Position numbers and translations under genes: made by a program | The notes under the pieces: model-generated | What the model saw: only the letters and a program-made list of their open reading frames with translations | Databases searched by the model: none | Told to the model about the DNA's origin: nothing | Shown: one piece after another, positions 1 to 9,310 of the stretch | Numbering within the stretch: position 1 is the stretch's first letter | How the letters are laid out: each line of letters begins with the position of its first letter | Source of the DNA: an uncultured Ectothiorhodospiraceae bacterium | Lineage (GTDB): Bacteria > Pseudomonadota > Gammaproteobacteria > UBA6429 > Thiohalophilaceae | Length of the DNA stretch: 64,000 bases | NCBI GenBank assembly: GCA_947259575.1 | Contig: CAMYMU010000032.1 | Location: 114,452 to 178,451 of the forward strand | Direction of reading: 5' to 3'

Positions 1-1
1 A

Positions 2-532
2 ACCAAACAGAAATGGGTAATCGTGTTATTCCACCATCCGCCTTATACCGGTGGCACATATGATTCCGATAATAAAAAGCACAGCCGCGGGCGCATGACT
101 CGGACGCGTGAAGAACTTTTACCGATATTTGAATACCTGGGCGTGGACCTGGTGATCAGCGGACATAGTCATGTCTATGAACGTTCGCACTTATTGCATT
201 GTCATTACGGTTTGTCGAACAGCTTTAAACAGAATATGGTCCTGGATGCCGGTGTGGAAAACCAAAGTGGGAGGCAGTATAAAAAAGCCGGGCCTTTCGC
301 CGCGGGTATTACCGGAACCATGTATATGGTGTTGGGTTCCTCAGGGGAAGGCAACAAGCGTGGCATTGATCACCCGGCCCTGCCATTTACTTCAGCAAAG
401 GCGGGTTCAATTGTACTTGATATCAATGCTACAACACTGACCTCGCGTTACATTACGGCGGATCAGACCGTTGAAGATCGCTTCAGTATGATTAAATCAG
501 CAACCGGCAAACCGGTTGCCAACTGTAATTAG
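2..532 (+). CDS. Metallophosphoesterase, purple-acid-phosphatase-like (5' end missing)
   Basis: The reading frame is open to the left edge, so the start lies outside the window and only the last ~176 residues are seen. Two metal-site signatures of calcineurin-like phosphoesterases are present: FHHPPY near the edge and GHSHVYER at about 161-184, the GHxH motif that ligates the dimetal centre. The arrangement HHPPY, about 40 residues, then GHSHVYER is that of bacterial purple acid phosphatases, which hydrolyse phosphomonoesters, usually outside the cytoplasm. No signal peptide can be checked because the N-terminus is missing. Its stop overlaps the stop of convergent purH by 4 bases. In many relatives purD follows purH at this place, so the gene is not part of the purine block. 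Substrate unknown. Confidence 0.8.
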   Translation, partial: TKQKWVIVLFHHPPYTGGTYDSDNKKHSRGRMTRTREELLPIFEYLGVDLVISGHSHVYERSHLLHCHYGLSNSFKQNMVLDAGVENQSGRQYKKAGPFAAGITGTMYMVLGSSGEGNKRGIDHPALPFTSAKAGSIVLDINATTLTSRYITADQTVEDRFSMIKSATGKPVANCN

Positions 533-2094
533 TGCCGGAAGTGACGCATGCTAGTAAATACCATCGCCATGCCATGCTCGTTGGCGGCCGCGATAACTTC
601 CTCATCACGCATTGAACCGCCTGGCTCGATTACGGCAGTGATGCCGGCTTCAGCGGCCTGATCAATACCGTCACGGAAGGGGAAGAAGGCGTCAGAGGCC
701 ATCACCGCACCCTTGACCTCAAGCTTAGCGTGCTCCGCTTTGATGGCTGCGATACGCGCCGAGTTAACTCGACTCATTTGTCCGGCACCAACACCGATGG
801 TCATATTGTCTTTGCCGTAAATGATGGCATTGGATTTTACAAACTTGCTGACTTTCCAGCTAAACAGCAAGTCTGCCATTTCCTGTTCAGTCGGTTGGCG
901 TTCCGTAACAACCTTTAATTCGTTGTAAAGTTCCAGGTCGGCACTTTGAACAAGCAGGCCACCATTGACACGTTTGAAATCTAGACGCTGAATAACTTCT
1001 GCTGACCACTGACCACATTCAAGCAAGCGGACATTTTTCTTTTCTGCTACTGCTGCAATGGCTGCATCGCTTACCTTTGGCGCGATGATGACTTCGACAA
1101 ACTGACGCTCAACAATCGCCTTTGCCGTTTCACCATCGAGCTCCTGATTAAAGGCAATGATGCCACCAAACGCCGATTCAGGGTCGGTCTGGTAAGCACG
1201 GTCGTAGGCATTTAATAATGAGTCACCAATCGCGACACCACAGGGGTTAGCGTGTTTGACGATCACACAGCTTGGACCTTCATTAAACTGTTTTACACAC
1301 TCCAGTGCGGCGTCGGTATCGCCAATGTTGTTATAGGAGAGTTCTTTACCCTGTAATTGTTTAGCGGTGGCAACGGTCGCGTCTTGTTGATCTCTTTCAA
1401 CATAGAAGGCGGCAGCCTGGTGTGGGTTCTCACCGTAACGCATGGCCTGGACTTTATTGTATTGGAGGTTGATCGTGCGTGGGAATGTCTCTTTTTCACC
1501 AGTATGCTGCATCGCACCTAGGTAGTTTGCAATGGCACCATCATACTGGGCAGTATGTTCATACACTTTAACCGCAAGGTCATAACGTGTTGTATCATCG
1601 ACACCACCGTCATTCGATTTCATTGAATCAACGACGGTGGCATAGTCGTCGGCATTGACCACAACAGTAACGTCACGGTGATTCTTGGCTGCTGCACGCA
1701 ACATAGTAGGGCCGCCAATATCGATATTCTCAATCGCAGTTACCAGGTCACAATCAGGATCAGCCGTGGCTTGTTGAAAGGGATAAAGATTCACGACCAC
1801 CAGGTCAATGGGGGGGATGTCGTGTTGTTTCATTACGGCATCGTCTTTACCGCGTCGCCCTAACAAGCCGCCATGCACTTTTGGGTGTAAGGTTTTAACT
1901 CTACCATCCATCATTTCAGGAAAACCGGTGTAGTCTGAGACTTCGATCACAGGCACATCGTTATCCGCTAATAACTTAGCGGTCCCACCCGTAGAGAGGA
2001 TTTCGATATCGAATTCGTTGTGTAGTTGTTTTGCAAAATCAACAATACCGGTCTTATCCGATACGCTGATTAGGGCGCGTTGGATCTTGTTCAT
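529..2094 (-). CDS. purH: Bifunctional AICAR formyltransferase / IMP cyclohydrolase
   Basis: This enzyme catalyses the last two steps of de novo purine synthesis, formylating AICAR with 10-formyl-tetrahydrofolate and closing the ring to IMP in the cytosol. It has 521 residues, the usual family length. The N-terminal MGS-like cyclohydrolase domain (about 1-150) begins [12 protein letters not shown] and contains [13 protein letters not shown]. The C-terminal transferase domain carries the hallmark KHANPCG with the catalytic Lys-His pair. It is the last leftward gene of the prmA-DUF3426-dusB-fis-purH block and is separated from fis by a strong hairpin, so it may be transcribed partly on its own. 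Family identification is secure. Confidence 0.97.
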   Translation of the reverse strand: MNKIQRALISVSDKTGIVDFAKQLHNEFDIEILSTGGTAKLLADNDVPVIEVSDYTGFPEMMDGRVKTLHPKVHGGLLGRRGKDDAVMKQHDIPPIDLVVVNLYPFQQATADPDCDLVTAIENIDIGGPTMLRAAAKNHRDVTVVVNADDYATVVDSMKSNDGGVDDTTRYDLAVKVYEHTAQYDGAIANYLGAMQHTGEKETFPRTINLQYNKVQAMRYGENPHQAAAFYVERDQQDATVATAKQLQGKELSYNNIGDTDAALECVKQFNEGPSCVIVKHANPCGVAIGDSLLNAYDRAYQTDPESAFGGIIAFNQELDGETAKAIVERQFVEVIIAPKVSDAAIAAVAEKKNVRLLECGQWSAEVIQRLDFKRVNGGLLVQSADLELYNELKVVTERQPTEQEMADLLFSWKVSKFVKSNAIIYGKDNMTIGVGAGQMSRVNSARIAAIKAEHAKLEVKGAVMASDAFFPFRDGIDQAAEAGITAVIEPGGSMRDEEVIAAANEHGMAMVFTSMRHFRH

Positions 2095-2138
2095 GTGAGG
2101 ATCCTGACTAGTTTGCTAAGAATTTGGTAGGGTAAAAC

Positions 2139-2170
2139 GTAAGAAAGCCTGGCGAGCCAGGCTTTCTTAC
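2139..2170 (-). terminator. Perfect hairpin between fis and purH
   Basis: A perfect 14-bp inverted repeat (2139-2152 with 2157-2170) encloses a 4-base loop. It lies 13 bases past the fis stop and 44 bases before the purH start, both genes running leftward. On the minus strand only a short T stretch follows, so it may be a terminator for dusB-fis or an attenuating or processing stem ahead of purH. Confidence 0.7.
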
Positions 2171-2183
2171 ATAATATGGTTAG

Positions 2184-2477
2184 CTACTGATGCAGACCAT
2201 ACATTTTTAGTTTTTTTCTTAAGGTACCGCGATTGATACCCATTAGTTCTGCTGCCTTACTTTGGTTACCGCGAACATACTCCATGATTGTTTCCAATAA
2301 TGGGGTCTCCACTTCCTGTAAGAACATCTGGTAAAGCTGCCCGGTTGAATGTCCGTCTAACTGTTTCAAATACGCATCCATTGTTTCTTTAACGCTGTCG
2401 CGCAAAGTGTTTTGGGGACGGTTTGCTTGTTCCTGGTTTTGCTCTTCCAGAGGCACTGCCAACACCGATTCCGTCAT
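2184..2477 (-). CDS. fis: DNA-binding protein Fis
   Basis: Fis is a small dimeric nucleoid protein that bends DNA and modulates rRNA promoters, recombination and many growth-phase genes. The 97 residues match the Fis length (98 in E. coli). The C-terminal helix-turn-helix is clear: [19 protein letters not shown] followed by LKMYGL. The N-terminal ~45 residues, where the Fis beta-hairpin arms lie, are more variable as usual. The start codon overlaps the dusB stop by 4 bases, so the classical dusB-fis operon with translational coupling is preserved. A perfect hairpin follows the gene. Confidence 0.96.
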   Translation of the reverse strand: MTESVLAVPLEEQNQEQANRPQNTLRDSVKETMDAYLKQLDGHSTGQLYQMFLQEVETPLLETIMEYVRGNQSKAAELMGINRGTLRKKLKMYGLHQ

Positions 2478-3460
2478 GCTGCTAACTCCTCGCTGGGATT
2501 TAGGTTGTTAAAAAATTGTTTCGTCATTTCAAGTTGTTGTTCAATGGTCTCTACACGATTAACGGCATCTCTGAAGACGGCGCCACGTGGGTGACCTTTA
2601 CTGTACCAACTTATGTGTTTCCGTGCGATTCGAACACCGGTGAATTCACCATAAAACTCATAAAGGTTATCCAGGTGTCCTAGCAGGATATCGCGAACTT
2701 CAGCTGGTCTGAGTTCTGTCAGATGCTCACCTGTTTCCAGGTAATGCTGAATCTCGCGAAAGATCCATGGTCGTCCCTGTGCCGCGCGACCTATCATGAC
2801 CGCGTCAGCGTTGGTGTACTCTAACACAAACTTTGCTTTCTCGGGGGTAGTTATATCGCCATTTGCTATCACAGGGATGTTAATTTTTTGCTTGACTTCT
2901 GCAATCGTGTCGTACTCTGCATCGCCCTTGTAATGGCATGCGCGCGTCCGCCCGTGCATCGCGATCGCCTGAATACCTGACTCTTCTGCAATTTTCGCGA
3001 TGATCGGCGCATTTCGGTTTTCTTTATCCCAACCTGTGCGAATTTTAAGGGTCACAGGAATATCAACAGCACCGACGACCGCTTCAAGAATATCTTTTAC
3101 CAAGCTTTCATTTTGTAAGAGCGCTGATCCGGACATTACGTTACAAACTTTTTTAGCCGGGCAGCCCATATTGATATCAATGATCTGTGCACCATGGTCA
3201 GCATTGTGTTTTGCGGCCTCTGCCATCATGGCAGGATCAGCGCCGGCGATTTGCACCGACTTGGGTTCGGTTTCACCCTCGTGGTTAGCACGTCGCTTGG
3301 TTTTTTCACTGCCCCAAAGTAGGGAGTTGCAGGTCACCATTTCAGAAACTGCCATGCCGGCGCCCATATTTTTGCACAATTGGCGGAATGGGCGATCGGT
3401 GACACCGGCCATTGGGGCCAGGATCAGATTATTGGCTAGTTGGTAAGGACCTATTTTCAT
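2474..3460 (-). CDS. dusB: tRNA-dihydrouridine synthase B
   Basis: An FMN-dependent enzyme that reduces specific uridines in the tRNA D-loop to dihydrouridine. The 328 residues form a TIM barrel followed by a helical domain. Visible signatures are [16 protein letters not shown] at the N-terminus, the catalytic-cysteine loop [19 protein letters not shown], the FMN-contacting TLKIRTGW and [12 protein letters not shown]. The position directly upstream of fis with a 4-base overlap supports DusB rather than DusA or DusC. Transcription presumably starts in the 166-base gap upstream, where I could not assign a convincing promoter. Confidence 0.96.
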   Translation of the reverse strand: MKIGPYQLANNLILAPMAGVTDRPFRQLCKNMGAGMAVSEMVTCNSLLWGSEKTKRRANHEGETEPKSVQIAGADPAMMAEAAKHNADHGAQIIDINMGCPAKKVCNVMSGSALLQNESLVKDILEAVVGAVDIPVTLKIRTGWDKENRNAPIIAKIAEESGIQAIAMHGRTRACHYKGDAEYDTIAEVKQKINIPVIANGDITTPEKAKFVLEYTNADAVMIGRAAQGRPWIFREIQHYLETGEHLTELRPAEVRDILLGHLDNLYEFYGEFTGVRIARKHISWYSKGHPRGAVFRDAVNRVETIEQQLEMTKQFFNNLNPSEELAA

Positions 3461-3626
3461 TTCTTTACAGTTTCTTCGTACACAAGCCGGTTTACTTGCT
3501 TCGGCCTGTTCTTAAAAAGGGGGACAATCATACCTGTTCATAGTGTGAGGATAAAGATTAAAAGTTACACAATAGTGTGATCTATCCGGATTTTTCAGGT
3601 GCCGGTAAATGTCGGCTAAACGACAC

Positions 3627-5465
3627 TTACTGGAAAGTGATCTCGAAATTGACGGCGTCATCACCTGGATCCAGTACCGCCAAGGTTATGTGAACCGGGG
3701 TGCCTGATTCCATTAACAGGAACTTGCTGTAGAGGCCTTCCAGGTATTCTTCTGGTTTGAAATAGCGGGTTGCGACCGTGTGGCCACTTAGATCAAATAG
3801 CTTAACGGCGAGAATGGGGTAGGGTTGATCAAATGGTGCATTGTTCACAATGGCGGTGCTAACCAGTAGGGCATTTTTCTGACTTGGGTGACTGCGCATA
3901 TCTCGATTACGCACTTCAATTTTAGTCGTATCGATAGATCCTGAATATCGGCATGGCAAGTTGCTGCATAAGGACGTCAATAGTGGAGATAGTGACGGCA
4001 TTTGATTGGCGAGCTGGTAGCTTCTGAACAGGACACTTTGCCCAAGCACGCCTAAGATTAAGACAATAATAGCTGCGACCATCGCCATGGTCACTCCGGC
4101 ATGTCGGATAGGCGGTTCAAAATTCTCGAACGAGCTGCGCAAGGCTTTTGGTATTTCATGATCCGGTGAAGGCAGGTCTTCTTCAATATCCTGATCGATT
4201 GAGACAGACTCAGTCTCTAAAACAGTTTCAGGTTTGCGGTAACTGATATCGGTACTCTTAACGTCCAGGATTTCAATCTCATTGCTTTCTTTGTCAGAAG
4301 CTTTGCTATCAGTCGTTTCAAATTCAAGCTCTGTTTCAAGCTCAGTGGCTGCGGTCTGTTGGTCATCGTTATCAAGAAAACCATCATCCAGGTCTGTAAG
4401 ATTTTCCAGGGCATCATCGATACTGACTGAACCCACTAATGGTTCATTATCGCCAAGAAGGTCATCAAACAGATCTTCGTCGCTTTGAATTTTCTCGTGT
4501 TCTGCTTCGACTTTTTTACGAATTGCAGCCAGCTTGTCGGCATCGGCCTCGGTTGAACTGGTTTTAGACTGACCGGTTTTGGCAGCATCCGCATTGGCCC
4601 AGATATCGTTGGGTCGCACCACTTCAATCGGTTCGTCATCATCATCAAGTGGTTCCAGCTTTGGTTCACCGAAGTCTGACAGTGGTTCATTTGCAACAGG
4701 CATTGATTGCTTTTCAACGGGCTTATCATGATCGTCATCGAAGGCCAGATCCCCACCCAGTAATGCCTCGAGTTCTTTATCGATTTGTTCCTGATTTGGT
4801 TCTTCCAATTGCTCATCTGCACTTGAATATAAGTCTGTAATGCCTTTCTGTTCTTGCGTGGTGGCGGGGGATTCGAGTGAATCGGTGTCAGTGTAAGGAT
4901 TGCTAACGGGTGCACCAGGGGATGAATCTACATCCTCGCCTACATATTTAATAAAGGACTCAGTAAAATCAGCATTGCCGGGAATATCGATAGCACCCAT
5001 TTCATCGAGATTGTTGTAACGCGAGTTATCACCAATTAAGGACTCCATAAAAGGTGACTGATCGGGGGCGTTAGATCTGTCCGGTGCACCAGATAGATCA
5101 ATATGCTGATGGTCTTCTTCAGGAATGTCGATTGTTCCGGGTAGAATCTCATTGTAGCGAGGAGTCGGTGCCGATATTTCTGGCTTCGGTGCTTGTGCCT
5201 CATCCGGTGCTGGTGTTACAGCAGGCTTTGCAGGGGCTGGCTTGGTGTCTATAGTCGCTGCGGGTTTTTCCGAGGGTATTTTTGGGGGTATTTTTGAGGG
5301 TTTTTTGGGCTGTTTGTTAGTATCAGAAGGCACCCCTTCATAGAGGTGGTTTGTTGCATCAAAGATTTCCTTGCAACTACCGCACCGAACCTGGCCTTTT
5401 GCTGCTTTCAAGTGGGCTTCCGCTATCCGGAAGCAGGTCTGACAATGGGGGCACTGTGTATACAT
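3627..5465 (-). CDS. MJ0042-type zinc-ribbon / DUF3426 membrane protein
   Basis: Function unknown, but a conserved neighbour of prmA and dusB in many gamma- and betaproteobacteria. The 612-residue protein starts with a zinc ribbon (CPHCQTCF, then CGSC; Cys 5, 8, 28, 31). A long acidic, Pro/Glu/Asp-rich low-complexity linker (about 45-450) follows, then one transmembrane segment at about 456-480 and a C-terminal DUF3426 domain containing the typical CxxLPC (LCSNLPC). Predicted topology is a cytosolic zinc ribbon and a periplasmic C-terminal domain. The linker is much longer than in most family members I know of. It lies 110 bases after prmA in the same direction. Confidence 0.85.
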   Translation of the reverse strand: MYTQCPHCQTCFRIAEAHLKAAKGQVRCGSCKEIFDATNHLYEGVPSDTNKQPKKPSKIPPKIPSEKPAATIDTKPAPAKPAVTPAPDEAQAPKPEISAPTPRYNEILPGTIDIPEEDHQHIDLSGAPDRSNAPDQSPFMESLIGDNSRYNNLDEMGAIDIPGNADFTESFIKYVGEDVDSSPGAPVSNPYTDTDSLESPATTQEQKGITDLYSSADEQLEEPNQEQIDKELEALLGGDLAFDDDHDKPVEKQSMPVANEPLSDFGEPKLEPLDDDDEPIEVVRPNDIWANADAAKTGQSKTSSTEADADKLAAIRKKVEAEHEKIQSDEDLFDDLLGDNEPLVGSVSIDDALENLTDLDDGFLDNDDQQTAATELETELEFETTDSKASDKESNEIEILDVKSTDISYRKPETVLETESVSIDQDIEEDLPSPDHEIPKALRSSFENFEPPIRHAGVTMAMVAAIIVLILGVLGQSVLFRSYQLANQMPSLSPLLTSLCSNLPCRYSGSIDTTKIEVRNRDMRSHPSQKNALLVSTAIVNNAPFDQPYPILAVKLFDLSGHTVATRYFKPEEYLEGLYSKFLLMESGTPVHITLAVLDPGDDAVNFEITFQ

Positions 5466-5575
5466 GTGATTCTGTTTACAAACTCTCTACTTCAATGGAG
5501 CTGTTTATATAGCGCTAGCTATCCTTACTTACAAGATTAGCGGGTCCTATTTTAGCCTGCTTTAATCGAACCCGT

Positions 5576-6451
5576 TTAGTTACGGTGGCCACTCAGCAAT
5601 ACCCAGTCGCCTTGTTGCTGTTTTCCATTGAGTGAAAACTGCTTGGTGTAGGCCTGGCTCACCATCTCAGCCTGTTCCTGCAAAATACCGGACAGCGCTA
5701 TGGTACCACCTGGGCGACAAATTTCCGAAAACAGCCCTGCCAGGCTCACCAATGGCCTAGCTAGAATGTTGGCGACCAGGCAATCGGCAGGCTCGGGGAT
5801 GGGATAATCCACGCCACCACACTCTATAGTATTGAGTACCCCATTATTCTCCGCATTCGCCCGAGTGGCGAGCAGGGCCTGGGGATCATTATCGATGGCG
5901 ATAACCCTGGCGGCTCCCAATTTTGCTGCGGCGATGGCAAGGATTCCCGAACCACAGCCATAATCAATCACTAATTGGTCGACCGGGGGGTGCTCAGCCA
6001 GCCAACTCAGACACATGGCCGTGGTCGGGTGAGTGCCGGTGCCAAACGCCAGACCCGGGTCGAGTAAAATATTGATGGCCGCAGGGTTAGGTGGAGTGTG
6101 GTGAGAGGGCACGATCCAGAGGTCATGGCCAAAGTGCATCGGTTCGTAGTGTTGCATCCATTCGCGTACCCAGTCTTTGTCTTCCAGAATCTCAGAACGT
6201 ATCGCCGTGATGTGCGAGTTATATTGTCTGGTCAGGGCCTGACTGATGCTATCTATATCTGAATCGGCCTCAAACAAACCGGTGATCAGGGTATCTGACC
6301 ATAACGGGGTTTCACCTGGTGGCGGTTCGAAAAGCGGTTGGTCGGCAGCGTCTTCGTAAGTGACAGATAACGATCCAAGCTCGGTTAAGGCATCAGAAAT
6401 AAGATCGGCGGATTGTTTATCGGTTTGTATTTTAAGTTGCAGCCAGGGCAT
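5576..6451 (-). CDS. prmA: Ribosomal protein L11 methyltransferase
   Basis: PrmA trimethylates ribosomal protein L11 using S-adenosylmethionine. The 291 residues (E. coli 293) show an N-terminal substrate domain starting MPWLQLKI, then the methyltransferase core with LLDPGLAFGTGTHPTT and motif I VIDYGCGSGILAIAAAKLGA, followed by LVANILARPL, the family's (N/D)PPY-position loop. Leftward, it heads the conserved block prmA-DUF3426-dusB-fis-purH. In many relatives accC directly precedes prmA; here a PilZ-like gene and a rightward two-gene unit are inserted between them. Confidence 0.96.
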   Translation of the reverse strand: MPWLQLKIQTDKQSADLISDALTELGSLSVTYEDAADQPLFEPPPGETPLWSDTLITGLFEADSDIDSISQALTRQYNSHITAIRSEILEDKDWVREWMQHYEPMHFGHDLWIVPSHHTPPNPAAINILLDPGLAFGTGTHPTTAMCLSWLAEHPPVDQLVIDYGCGSGILAIAAAKLGAARVIAIDNDPQALLATRANAENNGVLNTIECGGVDYPIPEPADCLVANILARPLVSLAGLFSEICRPGGTIALSGILQEQAEMVSQAYTKQFSLNGKQQQGDWVLLSGHRN

Positions 6452-6564
6452 GGTGGATATTATATATCAGGTATCACCCTGGAATATATTAGTTACAAGA
6501 TAGTCCTGTTCGAGATTGAACAGAACAGCCTAGAAAGTGTTTTGTGATTAGCTAAGCTGGAAGT

Positions 6565-8385
6565 TTAGATATTTTGCCAGATGTCATTTAACCGATCGAC
6601 ATCATTGCTGGTGGGAGAAACTGAATCTTTAGATTCGAAAAGTGAGTTCTCAATTCTTGTAAACAGGTACTGACAGACAGCACCGTTGTCGGCGATGAGT
6701 TTAATTAGCTTAATACGAACATTTTCTTCCCCAGGTCGATTCAGACGCAGTACATCGCCGGGTTTGTATTGACGTGAAAAACTCAAAAGTGATTCAGGTC
6801 GATTTAACAGCTGCATTAACGGTAAGATAAGACCACGATCAATCACATAGTCACCGCCTGCTGGGTCATCTGAGATGAGCCCAACAGGTTTAGCGGAAGG
6901 GGCAAGCAGCATCACGCCCATCTCTACTCCGGTACTGCCTTTTGCTTTCATCCAACGTACCAGGCCAACTGACCGCTCATTCGAGTTTTTACGCTGGACA
7001 CTAATGATTTCACCGACCTGAACTTTATTGGTTAGATTTTCCGTTGCAATCAGACCAAACCCTTCTGCACTTTCATTGCTTAAGGTCCAGTTATCCTGTT
7101 TCACGCGGTAATCGACGATACTTTTGGCCTGGTTGTTTTGTGCAGAGCTGGTTGCTTTGGCTTGTTGTTCTGTTTTCGGGCAAATTGTGTTTGCCCAGGC
7201 ATACACCGTTGACCAGACATCTGAGTGCTCATCTTCAACACTCTTGATCTCAATTTGCTCAAAGCCAGATTTTATTTGAGTAAAACCCGAGTAGGCATTT
7301 TTGTCATGCTCAGTGCTTTTCACGTGTTGTTCGTACATGAGTTGCATATGGGTTTGGTGTAGACCAACAGTGACATTAACCTTGTAGTTTAACTGCTGTC
7401 TCGGGAAGCGCCGCTTCCGGGTGTGCTCCCAGGATTCGATCAAACGTCTGATCAGGCTGATACTGATTTTCTCATTACCGATTTGTTTTGCCAATGAAGG
7501 TCGATGTTTACTAAGTTGCTTATGTTGTTTCTTTAATGTCTTAATAAGTTTATCTGTGTTTAGAAGTCGACAGTTTTCGATGCTGCTTGTATGTTTACCA
7601 TTGATCGCCAGCTTTGGTGGATGGTCACTATCTAATTCAACAACGGGCAAATGGCGGTCAACTAGTTCGCTTTCTGATTTGATCATTTCAAGATCACATA
7701 GGCTTGACCATTCTTTTAGGTGATGGTGTACCTCATTAATTTCCCCAGGTCGTAAGTGGTAGGGTTCAGCGAGATAAAGTAGCAGGGTGCGGAGATATTC
7801 GTCTTTGATATTACTTTTAAATTTTGCATGCACCAGAGGGTCATGCACCATGCTGTCTGTCAGTTTATGCAATTCAGCATATTGATAGAGTTCATGTAGT
7901 TGTTCCCAGTAGTCATGGTAAAAGGCTGAGTACACTTCATAAGTGATAAGCAGAGAATGCTCGATAAAAACAATTGAGCGGTGAACGGCCGTGGCCAGAT
8001 TTTTTTTGTCGACAAACAGACTGTTTTGTTTCTGCATGTCATGAAACACTTTCATATAGCCCTGTGTCATCGTGTCATAAATTGTCTGGCAAGCGGAGGC
8101 AATACGCATGACTTTGTCGGGTAGTGGATAGGCCACCCCGGTGATGTGTTTGTTCATATTGGTGGTGACGTAATGCACGCTATCACGCATCGCCTCCAAC
8201 ACCCGGAATCGGTCGTTTGCTTTGAGCTCCTGGCGATCAATATTTTGCAGGGCCTTGAAGATTAACTCACTGGTTTTGCCAACACTGCCGCGCGGCAACT
8301 CCTCGAGCCAGCGCTCAATGGCCTGGGGTCGAGTGTCAAAGTCCTCAAGAGGTTGTTCTGCCTGGGATTGGGGGTATGCCATCAA
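6565..8385 (-). CDS. Large PilZ-like protein, possible cyclic-di-GMP receptor
   Basis: The 606-residue protein has no signal peptide or membrane segment. The first ~320 residues are a mostly helical region (AIERWLEELPRG near residue 21) that I do not recognise. Two motifs of the PilZ c-di-GMP-binding fold follow: RxxxR as RRFPR at 325-329 and (N/D)xSxxG as NESAEG at 437-442, then GEIISV and GLVRWMK strands typical of PilZ. The two motifs are about 107 residues apart instead of the usual 20-40, so there is an insertion inside the domain (about 345-430) or the resemblance is partial. Several diguanylate cyclase genes elsewhere in the window make a c-di-GMP role plausible. Its 5' end faces the divergent 160-aa gene across a 198-base gap. 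Confidence 0.6.
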   Translation of the reverse strand: MMAYPQSQAEQPLEDFDTRPQAIERWLEELPRGSVGKTSELIFKALQNIDRQELKANDRFRVLEAMRDSVHYVTTNMNKHITGVAYPLPDKVMRIASACQTIYDTMTQGYMKVFHDMQKQNSLFVDKKNLATAVHRSIVFIEHSLLITYEVYSAFYHDYWEQLHELYQYAELHKLTDSMVHDPLVHAKFKSNIKDEYLRTLLLYLAEPYHLRPGEINEVHHHLKEWSSLCDLEMIKSESELVDRHLPVVELDSDHPPKLAINGKHTSSIENCRLLNTDKLIKTLKKQHKQLSKHRPSLAKQIGNEKISISLIRRLIESWEHTRKRRFPRQQLNYKVNVTVGLHQTHMQLMYEQHVKSTEHDKNAYSGFTQIKSGFEQIEIKSVEDEHSDVWSTVYAWANTICPKTEQQAKATSSAQNNQAKSIVDYRVKQDNWTLSNESAEGFGLIATENLTNKVQVGEIISVQRKNSNERSVGLVRWMKAKGSTGVEMGVMLLAPSAKPVGLISDDPAGGDYVIDRGLILPLMQLLNRPESLLSFSRQYKPGDVLRLNRPGEENVRIKLIKLIADNGAVCQYLFTRIENSLFESKDSVSPTSNDVDRLNDIWQNI

Positions 8386-8481
8386 CTACCTATTTTCCGA
8401 TTTTGCCCGCAGCAAGCATGTGGCTGCTCTATGACTGTATCGGATTACCTGGCTGGTTTTTTAAGCAAAGATTGGCTCTAA

Positions 8482-8500
8482 AATGTGAATATTTCACATT
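8482..8500. promoter_or_regulatory. Palindromic operator candidate in a divergent promoter region
   Basis: AATGTGAATATTTCACATT is a perfect 8-bp inverted repeat with a 3-base centre, in the 198-base gap between the PilZ-like gene and the 160-aa gene. It resembles a CRP/FNR-family half-site pair (TGTGA and TCACA), but the spacing is 5 bases where CRP uses 6. It may be the operator of another dimeric regulator. It lies 83 bases before the rightward start codon. Confidence 0.5.
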
Positions 8501-8583
8501 CCAAACCGTAATCCTTCACTGGCTGGCTCCCAATTGAGGCATATGCTTCAACTACTTAGAGAAATGAACAGGGGGAAGTAAAC

Positions 8584-9066
8584 ATGTCAGCCGCTCAATA
8601 TTTTGATGTCGAAACCGGCTCGGTTGAAGCTACACCGACTTTTTCAGCAGTGCTGCCTGAGATGCTGGGTGCGAGAAAACCTGCTGGGGCTGTCAACCGG
8701 CAAGGCCAGATTAAGCCAGTTAATGTGAATCTTGAAGAGGTGATGTTCACCAGTCGAGTACCAGTATCTACCTGGACATTCGCCTTTGCCTTAAATGACA
8801 AACTTTGGGTATCAAACTTAATGACTTTGTATTTCGGTAATCGTACAACCATTAATAAAAATATCTATCGCGGCAAGATGTTTGTACCGGATCGGGGCGC
8901 AACGCTGGAAATGGGGATTACGGCCTATAACAGTTATGGCGACATGTTTAACACGACGCGCGATATTCGTGTTTACACAAACAATATTGCCAACGATGGT
9001 CGCGTGCTGGTCAAAATTGATGAAGACTGGACACAGTTATTGTTTAAGTTTCATGTCCAGGTTTAA
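8584..9066 (+). CDS. Hypothetical protein, 160 aa
   Basis: I do not recognise this family. The reading frame is well supported by a strong ribosome binding site (GGGGGAAG, 7-8 bases before ATG), a palindromic operator candidate upstream and a second small gene downstream. The 160-residue product has no signal peptide or membrane segment and looks mainly beta-stranded, with alternating hydrophobic patterns such as WTFAFALNDKLWVSNL and TQLLFKFHVQV. It has no cysteine, so a metal-cysteine or thiol-carrier role is unlikely. It interrupts the accC-prmA gene order common in relatives. Whether it works with the 54-aa membrane protein 25 bases downstream or with the divergent PilZ-like protein is only suggested by proximity. 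Confidence 0.7.
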   Translation: MSAAQYFDVETGSVEATPTFSAVLPEMLGARKPAGAVNRQGQIKPVNVNLEEVMFTSRVPVSTWTFAFALNDKLWVSNLMTLYFGNRTTINKNIYRGKMFVPDRGATLEMGITAYNSYGDMFNTTRDIRVYTNNIANDGRVLVKIDEDWTQLLFKFHVQV

Positions 9067-9091
9067 GGGTATTGGATAGAGGAGGCAGGTG

Positions 9092-9256
9092 ATGACTAAT
9101 CGAACTTTTCGTTTTATCGTTTATATACAACTGATTATTATTATTTTGATGTTGTCACTGGTCACTGCAGGTGATCACATCCTTGGCTATGTGCAAGGTC
9201 CTTCATACGAGAGTGCGCAACAGTTGGAAGGTGATCGACAAGCCCTGCTCGACTAA
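9092..9256 (+). CDS. Small single-span membrane protein, 54 aa
   Basis: A short reading frame starting MTNRTFRFIVYIQ, with an excellent ribosome binding site (GGAGG 7 bases before ATG) and 25 bases behind the 160-aa gene. It has a basic N-terminus, one hydrophobic segment (about residues 8-27, rich in Ile and Leu) and a hydrophilic tail ending LEGDRQALLD. Topology would be a signal anchor with the ~27-residue tail outside, or a cleaved signal peptide at VTAGD. No family is recognised. The pairing with the upstream gene suggests one transcript and possibly a membrane partner for it; that is inference. Confidence 0.6.
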   Translation: MTNRTFRFIVYIQLIIIILMLSLVTAGDHILGYVQGPSYESAQQLEGDRQALLD

Positions 9257-9310
9257 AGTATTTATCCTGTTATTAAGCTATGGACTAAGTAAAGCAGGAC
9301 TCGTCTCAGG

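Noticed and set aside
3540..3590. Possible CRP site upstream of dusB-fis (TGTGATCTATC)
   Set aside because: Only one half-site matches; the other half is poor, so it is not listed as a site.
4436..4915. 159-codon minus-strand frame inside the DUF3426 gene
   Set aside because: It overlaps the acidic low-complexity linker in another frame; the DUF3426 frame has recognisable domains at both ends.
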